In this document: piece by piece, positions 41,967 through 53,261 of the stretch
Numbering within the stretch: the stretch's first letter is position 1
Layout: the number at the start of each line of letters is the position of its first letter
DNA from: Effrenium voratum
Taxonomy: Eukaryota; Sar; Dinophyceae; Suessiales; Symbiodiniaceae
Direction of reading: 5' to 3'
DNA: 64,000 nt
Assembly: GCA_963377175.1 (NCBI GenBank)
Contig: CAUJNA010000846.1
Span: 854,104-918,103, forward strand
Made by a program: the position numbers and the translations under genes
The notes under the pieces: generated by a model
Database searches by the model: none
Told to the model about the DNA's origin: nothing
The model's input: the letters and a program-made list of their open reading frames with translations, nothing else

Positions 41967-43212
41967 TTTGAGGGTATGGGTCAAAATTCAACCACCAGGA
42001 CATGGACCGCTGGTTTTAGTCCGTGGTTCCATTTACCAGGGAAGCCATTTTGGGTACCTGCTTTTCACCCGCAGCCTTGACGGAGTTCCCCATAGTTCCT
42101 GAAAACGTCACCCCTATCAAGGGAAACCCACTCGGGCCAAAAAGGTGATGTTTCACACCAGAAGGGGAAATCTAGGGAACCCATTTTGTGCCCTGTTGAT
42201 CCCTTGATTTTATCGTCTAGGTCGCCTTTTGACCCCAAAGGATTGTGTTGAACCCCCTTTTGACCCCTTTCGTGTTTTATGACTACCACCCCGTTTCTGG
42301 CTCATGTAAGGGGCTACAGAATACAAACGCTATTCTTCCATCATGAGATGATGTTGGTTTAACGGTATAGTAACCTCTTAACCCCTTCGCTTTTGCACCC
42401 AGGCAAGTGTTCTTGCATTTCTGGGGCCCCTCCCCCCCCCATTTTCCATTTGCCCCCCAACCACTTTCCAGAAGATCAAAGGTGAGTTCAGTCACGGGAG
42501 GTGAGACCGAACTCACGGGCGGGTGACAACAACTCGGGTTCGCTCTGGGACGGACTGGAGGCCCGGAGAAAGTTGGACAACACTAGAATTACCCTGCCAC
42601 CAATTCTTGGTTGCTGCAACGCCCCCCCTGCAAAAAGCGAGTATAACTTTTTGGGGTTTAGTGGAAAACACCTTGATTTCAACCGAAAAGTTAGTCTAAA
42701 GATCCGTTGCCCAACAGCAGTCAAGAATTAACATGGAACCTGCCAGGAGATCCCTGCCAAAAAAAATAAATATTCCCGGACCCCCAGTCGGGTTTCGTTT
42801 TGATTGGTGGGGGGCAAGCGCTACATGAGGTTTTCAAAGGGGGTTGTCTCAAGACGAGAAACCTCACAGTTGGTTTCCTGGTTTCCCAAAGCCAAGGAGG
42901 GGAATCAACCCTTAGACAGATATGGTTTGTGCTTGGATCGAAAAGCCCCTTTAGCAATCCCAAATGGATTTTAATACAAGAGGAGACTTATTGGATGCGT
43001 TCACTTGCCCAGTTTGGACCCACCAAAAACCAGTTGACCATTTGCGGCCATGACTAACAACAGCACCAAATCAGGGAAACCGGAAAAAAAGAAGAGATCC
43101 GGTCGGCTTAATTCTGACCACTTGGGTGTTTGGCCAGGTTGGTAAGCTAACTACCCACTTATGAGTCCCCCGTTGTGGGGTTAACCCGGTTAGTGTGTGA
43201 AAAAAGCGCCAC

Positions 43213-43333
43213 TAGATCCTCCAGTAGAGGGGTTCGCATAAGGGTACCAACTTTTTGCTGTAGTCTATTTTAGTAGGGGACCCCTCCCAACCAAAAAAGA
43301 AACGGTAAAAGGGCACCTAGCTGGGGGACCTAG
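43213..43333 (+). repeat. Family A element
   Basis: CTAGATCCTCCAGTAGAGGG and CACCTAGCTGGGGGACCTAG ends, with CCAAAAAAGAAACGGTAAAA as the right-half variant. Confidence 0.85.
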
Positions 43334-43559
43334 ACCAAGTCAAGCGGCGATCCCCAGCTCTACCCCTCCCCACCTCTACCCAGAAATATCCAAACGATCA
43401 AACATAATATCCCCATATATAATTCAAGGGTGGCCATCTCCACCTCCTCGCCATTCAAAAAAGAGAAACACAACAAAAGAAAACAAACAAACAAACAAAC
43501 AAAAACCAAAAAAAAACACCAAACAAACAAAAAAAAACGAGGAAACAAAAGAGGCCGCC

Positions 43560-43685
43560 CGAGCTTCGCCTTCTTCGGATCCCGCGGCTCCGTGGCCAGC
43601 ACCGCGGAGTGGGCGCGCCCCGCCGCCACGGCCACGGGCCACAGCCTCGCGAGCGCGCGCTCGGCTTCTCGGCGCGCGCGTTAGG
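43560..43685 (-). CDS. Candidate minus-strand exon with RCC1-like motif
   Basis: The minus strand reads EAERALARLWPVAVAAGRAH and SAVLATEPRDPKKAKLGRP with almost exclusively G/C-ending codons. VAVAAGRAHSAVLAT matches the V-x-x-V-A-A-G-x-x-H-S-x-x-L core of RCC1 repeats, which build beta-propellers acting as Ran exchange factors or general protein-binding modules. The fragment is too short to tell. An in-frame stop lies just upstream, so a splice site must lie close to 43685. It could belong with the RCC1 island at 62 kb. Confidence 0.4.
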
Positions 43686-43736
43686 CGAGGCGACGTGTCC
43701 GGGTCAGCGGCGAAGTCAGCGGAGTGGGCTGCCCTT

Positions 43737-43855
43737 AGGTCATGGGGGCTGGGAGGGGAGGGGAGGGGGAGAGGGAGGTGAAAAAGGGCTTGCTAAGGGC
43801 TTATTTGGGCTCCCCCCCCCTCTCCTCCCTCCCCCCCAACCCCCAAGACTTAAGG
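43737..43855. repeat. G-rich/C-rich inverted pair
   Basis: GGGAGGGGAGGGGAGGGGGA at about 43750-43770 is partly mirrored by CCCCCCCCCTCTCCTCCCTC at about 43813-43835, giving a potential hairpin or quadruplex region. Confidence 0.6.
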
Positions 43856-44649
43856 GTTTCCCTTACCGAAATCCAAAAAACATGGGGGGGGACATACAAA
43901 ACTTGATCATGCATACATTGCAATGGATGTGTTGGCTTTGGAGTCACCTGAAATGGGGAAGAAGATGGATTTGGGGTCCCCCCCAATCCCATTTATATGG
44001 GTATAGGTCAAAATTAAAGCACCAGGGGACCGCAGGTTTTCTAGTTTTAGTCTTTGGTTTCATTTCCCAGGGTTCCATTTTGGGTACCCATTCATAAACA
44101 GCCCCCCCTGTGTTGCTTTTGTTGGGTTCTTGAAGCTTGGTTCTCAAGGAATGAGGAAATTATCCTGAACTGACCCATCTTTGGGTTCCGAAATGCGGGG
44201 CGCGCTTCATCCCCAAAACTCTTTCACTCCCCTCTAGTGTTGGTCCTTGTGCTGTCTTAATTGTTTTTGTTGTTGTTTAATCGTTGTCTTGGCTTTTGTT
44301 GGCGTTCGTTGGCTTTTGTTGAAATCCTTGTTGTAAGCACAGAAAGGAAAGAACAACGGATTCCCAAAAGAGGGTGCGTGTTTGCCCTCAACGCAAAGAC
44401 AAAAACAACATATCTGAGGCATGGTCAAATCTCCTGAACTGTGGGCGGAACCATTGTGGCCCAATTATGGCTGTCTAAATTGTAAGGGGCCATGACCATA
44501 CCTGCCAACCCCACGGCACATGATCTTCCCAAGAGGGCCTCGCGAAAACGGGTACCCTCAAACGGGTCAAACCAAGAACGCCGAAAGAGACCACAATTGG
44601 AAGGGGCCAAATAACTGCCTGGCGGGCTATGCACTAGCACGAAGTTCAC

Positions 44650-44749
44650 CTCGAGATGCTTTCTGATGCCTTGAAAGCGTCCTGCACTTCTTGCTGGATG
44701 GAGGTCCTGTCCTTGGAAAGCTCCTGCTTCTGGCGCTCCCTGGCGCTCC
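44650..44749 (-). CDS. Candidate minus-strand exon, helical and charged
   Basis: Between an AG (GGCGGACGGCAG) and a GT (ATCTCGAG|GTGAAC) on the minus strand, 100 bp read RERQKQELSKDRTSIQQEVQ then DAFKASESISR. This is a good coiled-coil-like sequence with coding-type codons (AAG GAC AGG, ATC CAG, GTG CAG GAC GCT TTC AAG). No family can be named from so short a piece. It lies between repeats, 140 bp from a family B element. Confidence 0.5.
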
Positions 44750-44825
44750 CTGCCGTCCGCCATAGACGGCAGGCGGATTTCCGCCGGAGGGCCGGGGAAT
44801 TCGAATGACACCTACGTGTTGCCCC

Positions 44826-44965
44826 TACTGAGAATGGTTGCGAAATCCATTTCGCACCACCTAAGAACCCATGGTTGAAACCATTGTTTGTTGGTATTTC
44901 GTGGGGAATCGTACCATTCCAGGGTTTCTGAGGCGGTGCGAAATGGATTTCGCCCATCCACAGTA
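44826..44965 (+). repeat. Family B element
   Basis: TACTGAGAATGGTTGCGAAA at the left and TTTCGCCCATCCACAGTA at the right. GCACCACCTAAGAACCCATG, GTTGGTATTTCGTGGGGAAT and AGGCGGTGCGAAATGG are internal. Confidence 0.85.
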
Positions 44966-45464
44966 TGATGACTTTTTCACCCCATTCTATTTTGTGAAGG
45001 CCCTGAAAGTAAGACAGAATCAGCCCGACGCCATTCAGCAGTTCATTGACACATCCATTGCAAACTCCCCCCCCCCAACAAAAAAAATAAAGAAAGAAAG
45101 AAAAGAACCCAAATGCCCATCGTGTCGAAAGGAATCTACTTTTGGAGGACCTCCTTTCGGCTTCCTCCGTTATTTTGCCATGGGGAGTAAACATTCGAGC
45201 TCCGGATAATTTGTAAACAGGAAATGGGCCCTTATGAAGTGGGTATGTCTTTCTTTGGGTCGGTCGCCTTTTTTTATGGCTTTGAAGGGAAACCAAGAGG
45301 AAAACCAAAATTCTTGTTTGGGGTCGTCTAAAAAAAGAAACACCGAAATCAAGGCCCTTCCACAATCTAATGAAGGCCATTGTGGGAATGGGTCGCTTCG
45401 TGATACAGAAGGCTGTTCAAATGTCGAGCGGAATTCTCCAATTGAAAAAAGTGTTCCCAAATAA

Positions 45465-45610
45465 TGTTGACGCCCTATTTTTTTGAACCCCAGATTATTG
45501 ATAGGGGGATGCTTCTCCCTGTGTTTAGTGGGGAATCAGACCACTTTTGGAGCGCCTTTCCCCCACCCCCCCATTCATAAACTGGGCTTGAATAATCGTG
45601 GACCTGGGCA
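45465..45610 (+). repeat. Family N element, diverged
   Basis: ATGTTGACGCCCTATTTTTT on the left and CAGACCACTTTTGGAGCGCC inside. The right end (CTTGAATAATCGTGGACC) has lost the CAACATT terminus. Confidence 0.55.
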
Positions 45611-46591
45611 CCACTGTGTTCTTTTACCTTACCAAAAAGGCGCTAGACCTTTTGTAGGCTCCTTACGAGCTGCACGCATCTCCGAAGTGACAACGGCCTC
45701 TTTGTGGCGATTTGGTCACAAAGACCTGACATGTGGGTGCTTTGCAAATTTGCAGGCCCCGTAAAATGGCTGGATTCCTTTTGGTTTCCCTCTAAATAGC
45801 AACCAAAAAGGAGTCCGCCATTTTGGGAAACATATGATTCACCCCAAAACAACCAAAACAACAATGTCCTTACAAAACTGTCGGTAGCTCCTTAGCTCCC
45901 GCTTTAAAGGCAAACTTGGACACACCCCAACTCCTTAGCTCCCTTCCAACCACCAGCTAGAAAATGCGTCATATCAGGAATGTCCACCAAAATCTGTCTT
46001 TGTTGAAGGTACCTGTCTTTTTGGTGGTTTTAAAGGGCCAAGAGAGGAAGCCCACCATTGCGGGCGCATCCACCATGACGTGGGCCAGGAACTGCCAAAA
46101 CCTCCAACCACTTCCCCTTCCATTTCCATTCTTTCCAGGGATCCTTCTTTCTAGAAACTTTCCGGAATCCCAGGGAAAACGGCTCCGGTGTTTGGAAAAA
46201 GACCGATGGTTGAACAGAATGGACAAGAACTCCATTTATGGAGTGGTGTATCTTTTTCAAGGGAACCTCCTGTTGGCTTTAAGGGGAAGCCAAACGGAAA
46301 ACCCATCATTTTGGCGGGTCCAAACCATCCCAGAAGGGGGTGCTCCACACAAATGGTTTTCCTGGTGGTTTCCTTGAACACCATTTTATGGGATAGCAAT
46401 TCAAAAAAAGACGAGCCACTAGAGTTTGAGTAGAAAGAATGGGGAATCAACCCCTAGAGACTGAGGCCAGCCACGGCAGCGGCGCGAGGAAGTCCGCCAG
46501 CGGGAGAGGCGCCAAGCGCCTGAGGCGACCCGGGCTGGGCGCGAGTGAGGGGGTCGAACCGGAAAAGGAGTCAGGGAACCAACGGAAGGAC

Positions 46592-46682
46592 CGACCGACC
46601 GACCGACCGACTGACCGACTTAGCAAGCAAGCAACCAAACCAACCAACCAACCAACCAGCCAACCAAGCAAGCAAGCAAGCA

Positions 46683-46720
<38 letters not shown>

Positions 46721-46818
46721 CCAACCGAAAAACCAACCAACCAACCAACCAACCAACCCACCCACCCACCAACCGACCGACCGAGCGAGCGAGCAAGCAA
46801 GCAAGCAACCCACCGGCC
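46592..46818. repeat. Tetranucleotide mosaic (CGAC, AAGC, AACC)
   Basis: CCGACCGACCGACCGACTGA, then AAGCAAGCAAGC, then CCAACCAACCAACCAACC, then CGAGCGAGCGAGCAAGCAAG. Adjacent 4-bp repeats change by single substitutions, and open frames of up to about 145 codons on both strands result. The GC-rich lead at 46465-46580 could be an exon fragment on either strand. Confidence 0.9.
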
Positions 46819-47156
46819 ACCTGTTTTTTGAGAAAGCGGAAAAGGTGGTTGTGGGAAACGAACCAAAGGTACCCTGTCAGCCAATCATGGACAGGGAGGT
46901 TGCTACCAACAAGATTCACAGTTTTACAAATGGTTCCAACTTCAAACCAGGGCTACAACCTACATGCTACCCTTTCTCCAACTTTCATGGAAGACCGAAA
47001 AGCTCACCAAAGGCCACTATTCTCTATTGTTGGAGGGAAGGTAAGGGAACCAAGCAACCAGCCACCGACCGGTTTCTTCACGGGATTGCCTAGCTTTAAA
47101 GGGAAACCCCTCATGCCACTGGAGGCCTGGGCCGGAGGCCTCCCCTACTGGAGAAA

Positions 47157-47295
47157 TATGGCCATGGGCCAAAATCCAAAGCGGTTAGCCCCCAGTGAAC
47201 ATCCGAATCCAACCACTAAAATAGGTAACCTAAACTGGGTGGTGAATTCACCTACCCCAAAATGGGATCCCAAAACGGTTTTGACCCACAGCCAT
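47157..47295 (+). repeat. Family D element, well preserved
   Basis: ATATGGCCATGGGCCAAAAT and GGTTTTGACCCACAGCCATA ends. AGCGGTTAGCCCCCAGTGAA and GGGTGGTGAATTCACCTACC are inside. Confidence 0.85.
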
Positions 47296-47819
47296 ATTGG
47301 CAAATGGAAAATCAACCCCTTTGCCCTATTCTGGTTGACCTTGAGCCTAAAACCAAGGATTTACCATCGCTTCTACGATGTTAGTACAGATGCAAGTTGG
47401 TACCAAACGTTGTGGGGTCCATGTTGCCTGACCACCTTCTTTAGACTGTGGGCCTGCCAAATAGACTCAAGTGTCCGCTGCCCTTTTTTGACCTGTTTTT
47501 TTTCCCGACAACAAACAAACTGCAGGTAAATGAGCCTTTGCATATGTAGATGGCGATCTTCCGGACACTGTTCTGACAGGAGGATCCCTGGACACAATTG
47601 GGACAGCATTTGCGAGAATGCTTCTCGTTCCCGAGTTTTCCCCTTCAAGGCAGCTGCCAGTACGTCGAAGGGACGTCTCTAAGCGAACACCTGGGAAACC
47701 TGACCGCCACGATCTCATCCCGCTGTGGGGGGGAAGGGGGTCCCTGTTTTACCCTCCTCACACCTCTCTTGGGACAAGCTTGGCATACATCCAAGAGGAA
47801 ACCTGCACTTTAAGCCATA

Positions 47820-47952
47820 CTAATGTTGACCCCGGAATAATTCACCCAGTAAATTAATAGGGGGTGTCCCTGGGTTTAGTGGGGATTCAGGCCACTTTTG
47901 GATGGGCCCCCACCCAGAAAACTGGGGTTGATGAATTGGGGGTCAACATTAG
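47820..47952 (+). repeat. Family N element, well preserved
   Basis: TAATGTTGACCCCGGAATAA and TTGGGGGTCAACATTA ends, with GGGATTCAGGCCACTTTTGG inside. It is a good reference copy for the family. Confidence 0.85.
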
Positions 47953-47988
47953 TCTTCAACAAGGTATTGTGGAAAGGATCCTGGTTTT

Positions 47989-48103
47989 CCTCCGTTTGCT
48001 TAAGTCCCCTGGAAAAAAATAAATAAATAATATTTCCAGTAGTAATAGATTCGTTTTAACACCTACAGGGGAAGATAAAAACATATTCTTAACGAAATGG
48101 ATG
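47989..48103 (+). repeat. Family C element
   Basis: TCCTCCGTTTGCTTAAGTCC and CTTAACGAAATGGATG ends, with ATTTCCAGTAGTAATAGATT inside. A further worn copy starts near 48488. Confidence 0.8.
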
Positions 48104-48683
48104 TTTTCCTGAGACGTCCAAACATCCAGACTTCGCATGCGTCACAACGAGTTGGACACCTGCTTCGTGCTCGTGCGTGTTCAGTCACCCCGCTCGAATC
48201 CATCTTTTGCCACCCCGAGAAGAGCAAATCCCAATTTAACGGGAGCATGCTCCCGTTGAAGTAACCCAAACAAGTTGGGTTTGGGGGGTGTTTCTCCTAT
48301 TTTGAAACCTATGCCCTACACGGACACAGTGTGAAACCCGCATACAGATCGAACTCTAGAACTCACTTCCTGACTGGAGTGGCCGAAAACAGTGCAAACT
48401 GTTTCAGTGCCACTAAAATGGTTCACGCCCGAAAAGTGACCCAAGTCTGAAACAGAACTCAGAAAATGATGTCTACCTTCAATATAAGCCTCCATTTAAG
48501 TCCCATGGAAAGAATAAAACATGGTTTCAATTGTTATGTTATCTCCTTTCACTTCCTTTTAAGTAGCAAAACAAATCCTAAGTTGATTCCCTTTACGTTC
48601 CTTTCAGTCGTTCCCTTGAGTTCCATTGTCTAAGTCCCTGGTCGTTCCCTTGCCGTGTCTCCCGCTTTGTTTCCTGGGAAAAC

Positions 48684-48772
48684 CTGACGCTGAGGCCCCG
48701 GCTTCGAGGTGTCGGGCGCCCCCGCCGCCCGGCCGCACCTTTTCTCGGGACAGTTCTTCGGACTCGTCGCGC
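48684..48772 (-). CDS. Candidate minus-strand exon
   Basis: The minus-strand frame reads RDESEELSREKVRPGGGGAR and HLEAGASASG, ending at a CAG|GTTTTCC donor (GT at 48683-48682). Codons end mainly in G or C. The acceptor is unclear; an AG lies in GACGAG. No family is recognised. Confidence 0.4.
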
Positions 48773-48869
48773 CCCTTTTTTTGGGCGCGCCCGTCTCACC
48801 GCATGGAACAAAGGGAAACCAAAAACTTCGCAGGAAAAAGAGAGGGTGCTTCTTTTGCTCACTGCAGCC

Positions 48870-48928
48870 TTTGGTTTCCCTTTGGTTTCCCTTTGGTTTC
48901 CCTTTGGTTTCCCTTTGGTTTCCCTTCA
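48870..48928 (+). repeat. 11-bp minisatellite TTTGGTTTCCC
   Basis: About five to six perfect tandem units. The unit resembles the scattered motif TTTGGTTTCCCTTTAAA seen throughout the window, so it may have grown from one such copy. Confidence 0.9.
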
Positions 48929-49179
48929 CCTTCTCACCGCCTTCACAGACAAAATGGTATTATTATCTTTTTATTATTTTGGTTCTTGTTCTGGCGAGGG
49001 TGTTGGTTTTTCACCGCAGTGAGGAAAGGGACACCCCTCGAAATGTTCACAAGTAGATGTTTGTTGGGGGAAGACTTTGACACGTATGTTCAAGGTATTT
49101 GGGGTATTGCCGTGAAGGGCCCCATGGCTTGCGTCTGGCGTCTTGGAGCTAGTTCAGCTTACGAGCTTGTCCTAGTTGC

Positions 49180-49440
49180 TTGGTTTGATTGGTTGGATTG
49201 GTTGGTTGGGTTGGTTTGGTTGGTTTGGTTGGTTTGGATGGTTTGGTTGGTTGGTTTGGTTGGTTTGGTTTGGTTGGTTTGGTTGTTGGTTTGGTTGGTT
49301 TGGTTGGTTTGGTTGGTTTGGTTGGTTTGGTTGGTTTGGTTGGTTTGGTTGGTTTGGTTGGTTTGGTTGGTTTGGTTGGTTTGGTTGGTTTGGTTTCGTT
49401 TGGTTGGTTTGGTTGGTTGCTTTCTTGCTTGCTTGCTTGG
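49180..49440 (+). repeat. 9-bp satellite TTTGGTTGG
   Basis: About 25 to 30 units of GGTTTGGTT-type sequence with small interruptions. The period is a multiple of three and the unit is stop-free, so frames rich in Trp/Leu/Val/Gly on the plus strand and Asn/Gln/Thr/Pro on the minus strand run through it. Not a gene. Confidence 0.95.
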
Positions 49441-49473
49441 TCGGTTTGGTTTGGCTTGGTTGTGAAAGCAAAC

Positions 49474-49531
49474 CTCCCGCTTCATCTGCGCCTCGCGGAG
49501 GCCACAGCTGCACAATCCACAGCCCAACCCG
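49474..49531 (-). CDS. Candidate very short minus-strand exon
   Basis: 58 bp on the minus strand between CGGATTCAG and a GT donor after GCGGGAG. Two frames are open, RVGLWIVQLWPPRGADEAG or GLGCGLCSCGLREAQMKRE. It is too short to assign and is listed because it fits the AG-island-GT pattern. Confidence 0.25.
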
Positions 49532-49609
49532 CTGAATCCGATCAAAGGCTGGGGGTTGATTCATCCGGGGTTCCCATCGCAGGTGTTGGTGTTCTTGTAA
49601 TGTCCAGAC

Positions 49610-49733
49610 CTAGGTCCTCCAGATTTGAGCGGTTAGAATAAGGGTACCAACTTTTGTCTGCAGTCTATTTTAGTAGGGGAACCCTCCCAACCAAAAAAGG
49701 AACGGTAAAAGTTGGCACCACTGGGGGACCTAG
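49610..49733 (+). repeat. Family A element
   Basis: CTAGGTCCTCCAGATTTGAG and GGCACCACTGGGGGACCTAG ends, with the AACGGTAAAA right-half variant. Confidence 0.85.
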
Positions 49734-50702
49734 TTTGGGTTGAAACCCAGCCACAAAAAAGGCTGCCCAACCCCTCACCCCAAAAAGGGACGACCATACC
49801 CACGCAACCCAAAGGAACCGGTTTGCAAGAAGCAACACACAACTTCACGACCCTTGGTCTGGTAGCAAAAACCTGGTCGTTTTGAAGCCCCCTAAAGATG
49901 AACGGAACCAAAAAACGAAGAACCTGGATCGCCAGTTGATGTTGTTTGTTTTTGCCATGCGCTGTACCCCAAAAACCAGCAACAGTGACTGCAAAAAGCG
50001 ATCGCAACTTGGCTAGCTAGGAACTTGCCAGGACTAGTGAAGAGCAGGGTTCCGTCTTTTGACTACCCCAAGGTAGACTTAAATTCAGGGGTTTCCCTTT
50101 TGGGGCAATCTACCACTGGGTTTAAGTCCACTTTAGGGTTCTCTAAAAACGGAACCCTGGTCTATGCAGACCATGGCCTGCCGCCGAAAAAAGTCTGGGG
50201 GCTGCCGCTGGCCGAAGACTGCGGATCCCCACCTCAGTGAAACCATGCGGAATTTGTGGGATCCGCTCCCGTCTTTTGATTACACAGACAACTGGGCTGC
50301 CCGTTTTCAATTCCCCTCTAGTGGGTTTAGCGGTTGGTGGGCTAAATGGAAGCTAGCACCAAAACCTAAAACATCCAAGGTTCCCTTTTTTGGATTACGT
50401 GGACAACTGGGCCGCCCGTTTTCAGATCCCCTGCTAAAAGTTGCTCACTGTTCGTGGGCTGAATTCGGAAACTACCACTAAACCAACTGAAAACCTAACA
50501 GGGATCCTTACATTATACACCTGTAAATGGTGGTTTCCAACTTTATTCTGGTGGAAAAAGTGCCGGAGAAGCTAAGGAACCGAGCTAGGAGAAACCGAGT
50601 CAACTCAGGGCTCTTGGGTTAAGGAGAACCATGGGATTCAGTTTCTGGGGCTCAGGTGCTTGGGACGATCAATCGGGGTCTGCGTTTATTGCCAACCAGA
50701 GG

Positions 50703-50803
50703 TACCCCCACCCCCCACCCCCCACCCCCCGCCCCCCACCCCCCACCCCCCACCCCCCCACACCCCACCCCCACCCCCCACCCCCCACCCCCACACCCCA
50801 CCC
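50703..50803 (+). repeat. CCCCCCA array, quadruplex-prone on the minus strand
   Basis: About fourteen CCCCCCA or CCCCCA units with occasional variants. It ends just before TTCTGACCCACAGCCCTG, which resembles the right end of family D, so it may have expanded inside such an element as at 20.1 kb. Confidence 0.9.
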
Positions 50804-50829
50804 CATCGGTTCTGACCCACAGCCCTGTC

Positions 50830-51490
50830 ACCATCAAGTAACTGAAAGAGCACCCACTCAAACTCCACACGAGTCAGGGGCCGGATGTCTTGCAAACTTC
50901 TCATGCTGATTCAGAGCCACAAGACGGGGAGCCCATGGAACATCATGGCCAATGATCGCATGGTTCCCCTTGCTATGGCTCTGAAGTGGTGAATGACGCT
51001 TTGGCGCCGAAGCTGGCAGACAACTCAAAATACTTGTTCATGTCAATTCGCCCTGGGCAACTCAGTCTTTGACTAGTGCACCGTGCGTCAGGTCAAAACC
51101 CCTCCAATGGTTGTGGTCATGGTCCCCTGCATAGAAATCGATGATCATCTCACTTGCCCCAAACGACCTGCAAATAAAAGGTTAACCTTTTGGGACCTCT
51201 ACTAAAAATAGACCAACAAGAGAAAACCAAAAGGTCAAAAGGTCGGTTTTGAACAACTGAGTCATGGTCTAATTTTTCCGCGGGATCCATAACCACCCCC
51301 GGTTATAGCCTAGCAACCTGTAGGAAGGTAGCAACCCAAACAAGGCGTATGTGAACGTTGGCAACAAAGCCCTGGAAGGAAGAAGTTTGGCATGCGGATC
51401 CGATCCACGATGGGCAATCTAGCTCAAAAAGGGCAATCTGTCCTCCAACTCGGGGGTCCCAACTGGCAGATCGGCCAAGATAAGTGATTG
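50830..51490. other. Stretch without a recognised gene
   Basis: Mixed-composition sequence. No frame or repeat family is strong enough to list. Confidence 0.5.
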
Positions 51491-51616
51491 GTAGATCCTC
51501 CAGTACTTTGAGAGGTTGAATAAGGGTACCATGTTTGTTCTTTTTTGTCTCTTTTAGTAGGGGAGCCCTCCCAAAAAAAAAAAAAGTTGGTGAAAGGGCA
51601 CTACTGGGCGACCTAG
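51491..51616 (+). repeat. Family A element
   Basis: GTAGATCCTCCAGTACTTTG and CACTACTGGGCGACCTAG ends. The right-end variant GGGCGACC is shared with the copy at 52361. Confidence 0.8.
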
Positions 51617-51843
51617 TAGCCTAGGTTGCAACCTACTGATTTGCGTCCGTCACGTGGAGTTCGCGAGTTCGCCTGGTAAGTATGGGCTGTCTTCAGATCC
51701 CATGCAAGTTTAGCTTTTAGTGGATTTAAATGGAAACCCCGAAAACCCCCCCCTAAACCAACTAAAAGCATAAACACCTCAGGAACCGGACGGCTGCGAA
51801 CCGCCAATTTAAGCACTTACTAACTTGGCACGAACACGGTGCA

Positions 51844-51958
51844 CCTCCATTTACTTAAGTCCCCTGGAAAAAAAAATAATTCCAGTAGTGATAGAGTATG
51901 ATAGATTCCCTTTAAAACCAGCAGGGGAAAGTAACAAATATTCTTAACCAAATGGAAG
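51844..51958 (+). repeat. Family C element
   Basis: CCTCCATTTACTTAAGTCCC and CTTAACCAAATGGAAG ends. A 10-bp internal duplication (AGTGATAGAGTATGATAGAT) is visible. The GC-rich tract that follows (51960-52085) may hold an exon: minus reads SGSARGVDAGNLSLESSRGR after CTTCTTCCAG. Confidence 0.85.
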
Positions 51959-52257
51959 TGCACCAAAAGGGCCGTGCCCGGACGCAAGCGACTCGCGACC
52001 TCGCGAACTCTCAAGGCTTAAGTTTCCGGCGTCCACACCACGAGCCGATCCTGACCTGGAAGAAGCCGCGGAGACGTGGAGCGAAATGGATCCAACTGGA
52101 TTCATTAGATCATACCCCTCTCTGTTGGGAACGCTACATGCCTGTAAAGAAAATATGTATCCTGGGGTACAAATTAACATTTCCCCAGCTCCATTTATCT
52201 GAATAGTCGGACAGTAGGTTGTTGGAACCGCTCCAACTGGAGCCAAGATATATAAAT

Positions 52258-52350
52258 ACCTGGAGTCTCCATGACCCTTTACCAATGGGTCACCGACCCC
52301 ATTATTTTGGGTAATGACCCCATTTTTTAAGGATCATGGAGACTCCAGGT
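52258..52350. repeat. Family I element with long inverted ends
   Basis: ATACCTGGAGTCTCCATGAC and GATCATGGAGACTCCAGGTA mirror each other. The flanks AGATATATAA and TATATTTATA extend the arms to about 30 bp. Inside, GACCCCATTATTTTGGGTAA and GACCCCATTTTTTAAGG match the copy at 62860. A family A element begins 11 bp further right. Confidence 0.85.
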
Positions 52351-52360
52351 ATATTTATAT

Positions 52361-52482
52361 TCGGTCCTCCAGATTTGAGAGGTTAGAGTAAGTTGGTACC
52401 CGATTGTTTTTCTGTAGTCTATTTTAGTAGGGGAACCCTCCCCCAAAAAAGGGGTGAGAAAGGGCACTACTGGGCGACCTAG
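52361..52482 (+). repeat. Family A element beside family I
   Basis: GGTCCTCCAGATTTGAGAGG and CACTACTGGGCGACCTAG ends. It sits in AT-rich sequence: TATTTATAT is on the left and TATATATATA on the right, suggesting insertion into the AT-rich arm of the neighbouring element. Confidence 0.85.
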
Positions 52483-52554
52483 TATATATATATAGTAGGT
52501 AACCAAAACCTGGCCACCCGAGATCAAAAAACCAAACGGAGATTCTAGGGCTTG

Positions 52555-53060
52555 ACTTCGTTTTTATTCTTTTCAACCATCCTTCTTTTATTCCAAAAGC
52601 AAGCTGGATCTGTTTCCAACCAGAAGCTCTGATATGGTTTTCTGGAAAGATTCGGATCGGGTTCAGAATGGAATTGGAAGTTACCTTCGAAGTTACCTTC
52701 CAATTGGATCGGGTTCGTTACCTTTAGAATAGTCGCAAACCCAGCCGCTGCAAAAAGGACATGGGGGGAACCCATGGGGGGAAATCGAATGGAAAACCGC
52801 AGCCTGATTTATGGGAAATGTTTATGGCAAATGCTAAGTGTGTGAGACGCCTACAGGGGGAAACCAAAGGACAGAATGGAATTGGAAGTGTCCGGGATCC
52901 ACCGGGTTCCCTGAGACTGGACCCAAGTTTGTAGGGGACACTTCCGATTCCATTCTGAACCGGATCTGAATCTTTCTTTTCAGGAAACCATCGAAAACCC
53001 CAGGAAAACAGATCCGGTTTTTCGAGAAAAGAACGATGGTTGAAAAGAATGGATTGTAGC
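52555..53060. repeat. Pair of family H elements in opposite orientation
   Basis: The first copy runs TATTCTTTTCAACCATCCTT to TTCGGATCGGGTTCAGAATG. The second runs CCATTCTGAACCGGATCTGA to AACGATGGTTGAAAAGAATG. Short repeats of GAATTGGAAGTTACC and GAAGTTACCTTC lie between. The pair is a large imperfect inverted repeat. Confidence 0.7.
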
Positions 53061-53261
53061 CCCTCTGGGCCGTCCTCAGACCCCGCTAAAAGTTGAACTT
53101 TGGTGGGTTAAATGGACATCTGCACGAAAAAGCTGAACCACCGCGCTACATCATAACCATGACATGAGTGTTTTTGTTAGGCTGGATGGCGTTCAAGGGC
53201 AATTCAAAGGGAAGCCACGGATTTCTTGGGTGGTTCCCTAGTTTGGAGGCACGCGAAACAT

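Noticed and set aside
46439..47093. Pro/Thr/Asn- and Leu/Val/Gly-rich frames
   Set aside because: Product of 4-bp repeats (CGAC, AAGC, AACC); no codon or domain support.
49159..49641. Frames rich in Trp/Leu/Gly or Asn/Gln/Thr around 49.2-49.5 kb
   Set aside because: Translation of the 9-bp TTTGGTTGG satellite; low complexity and open in many frames.
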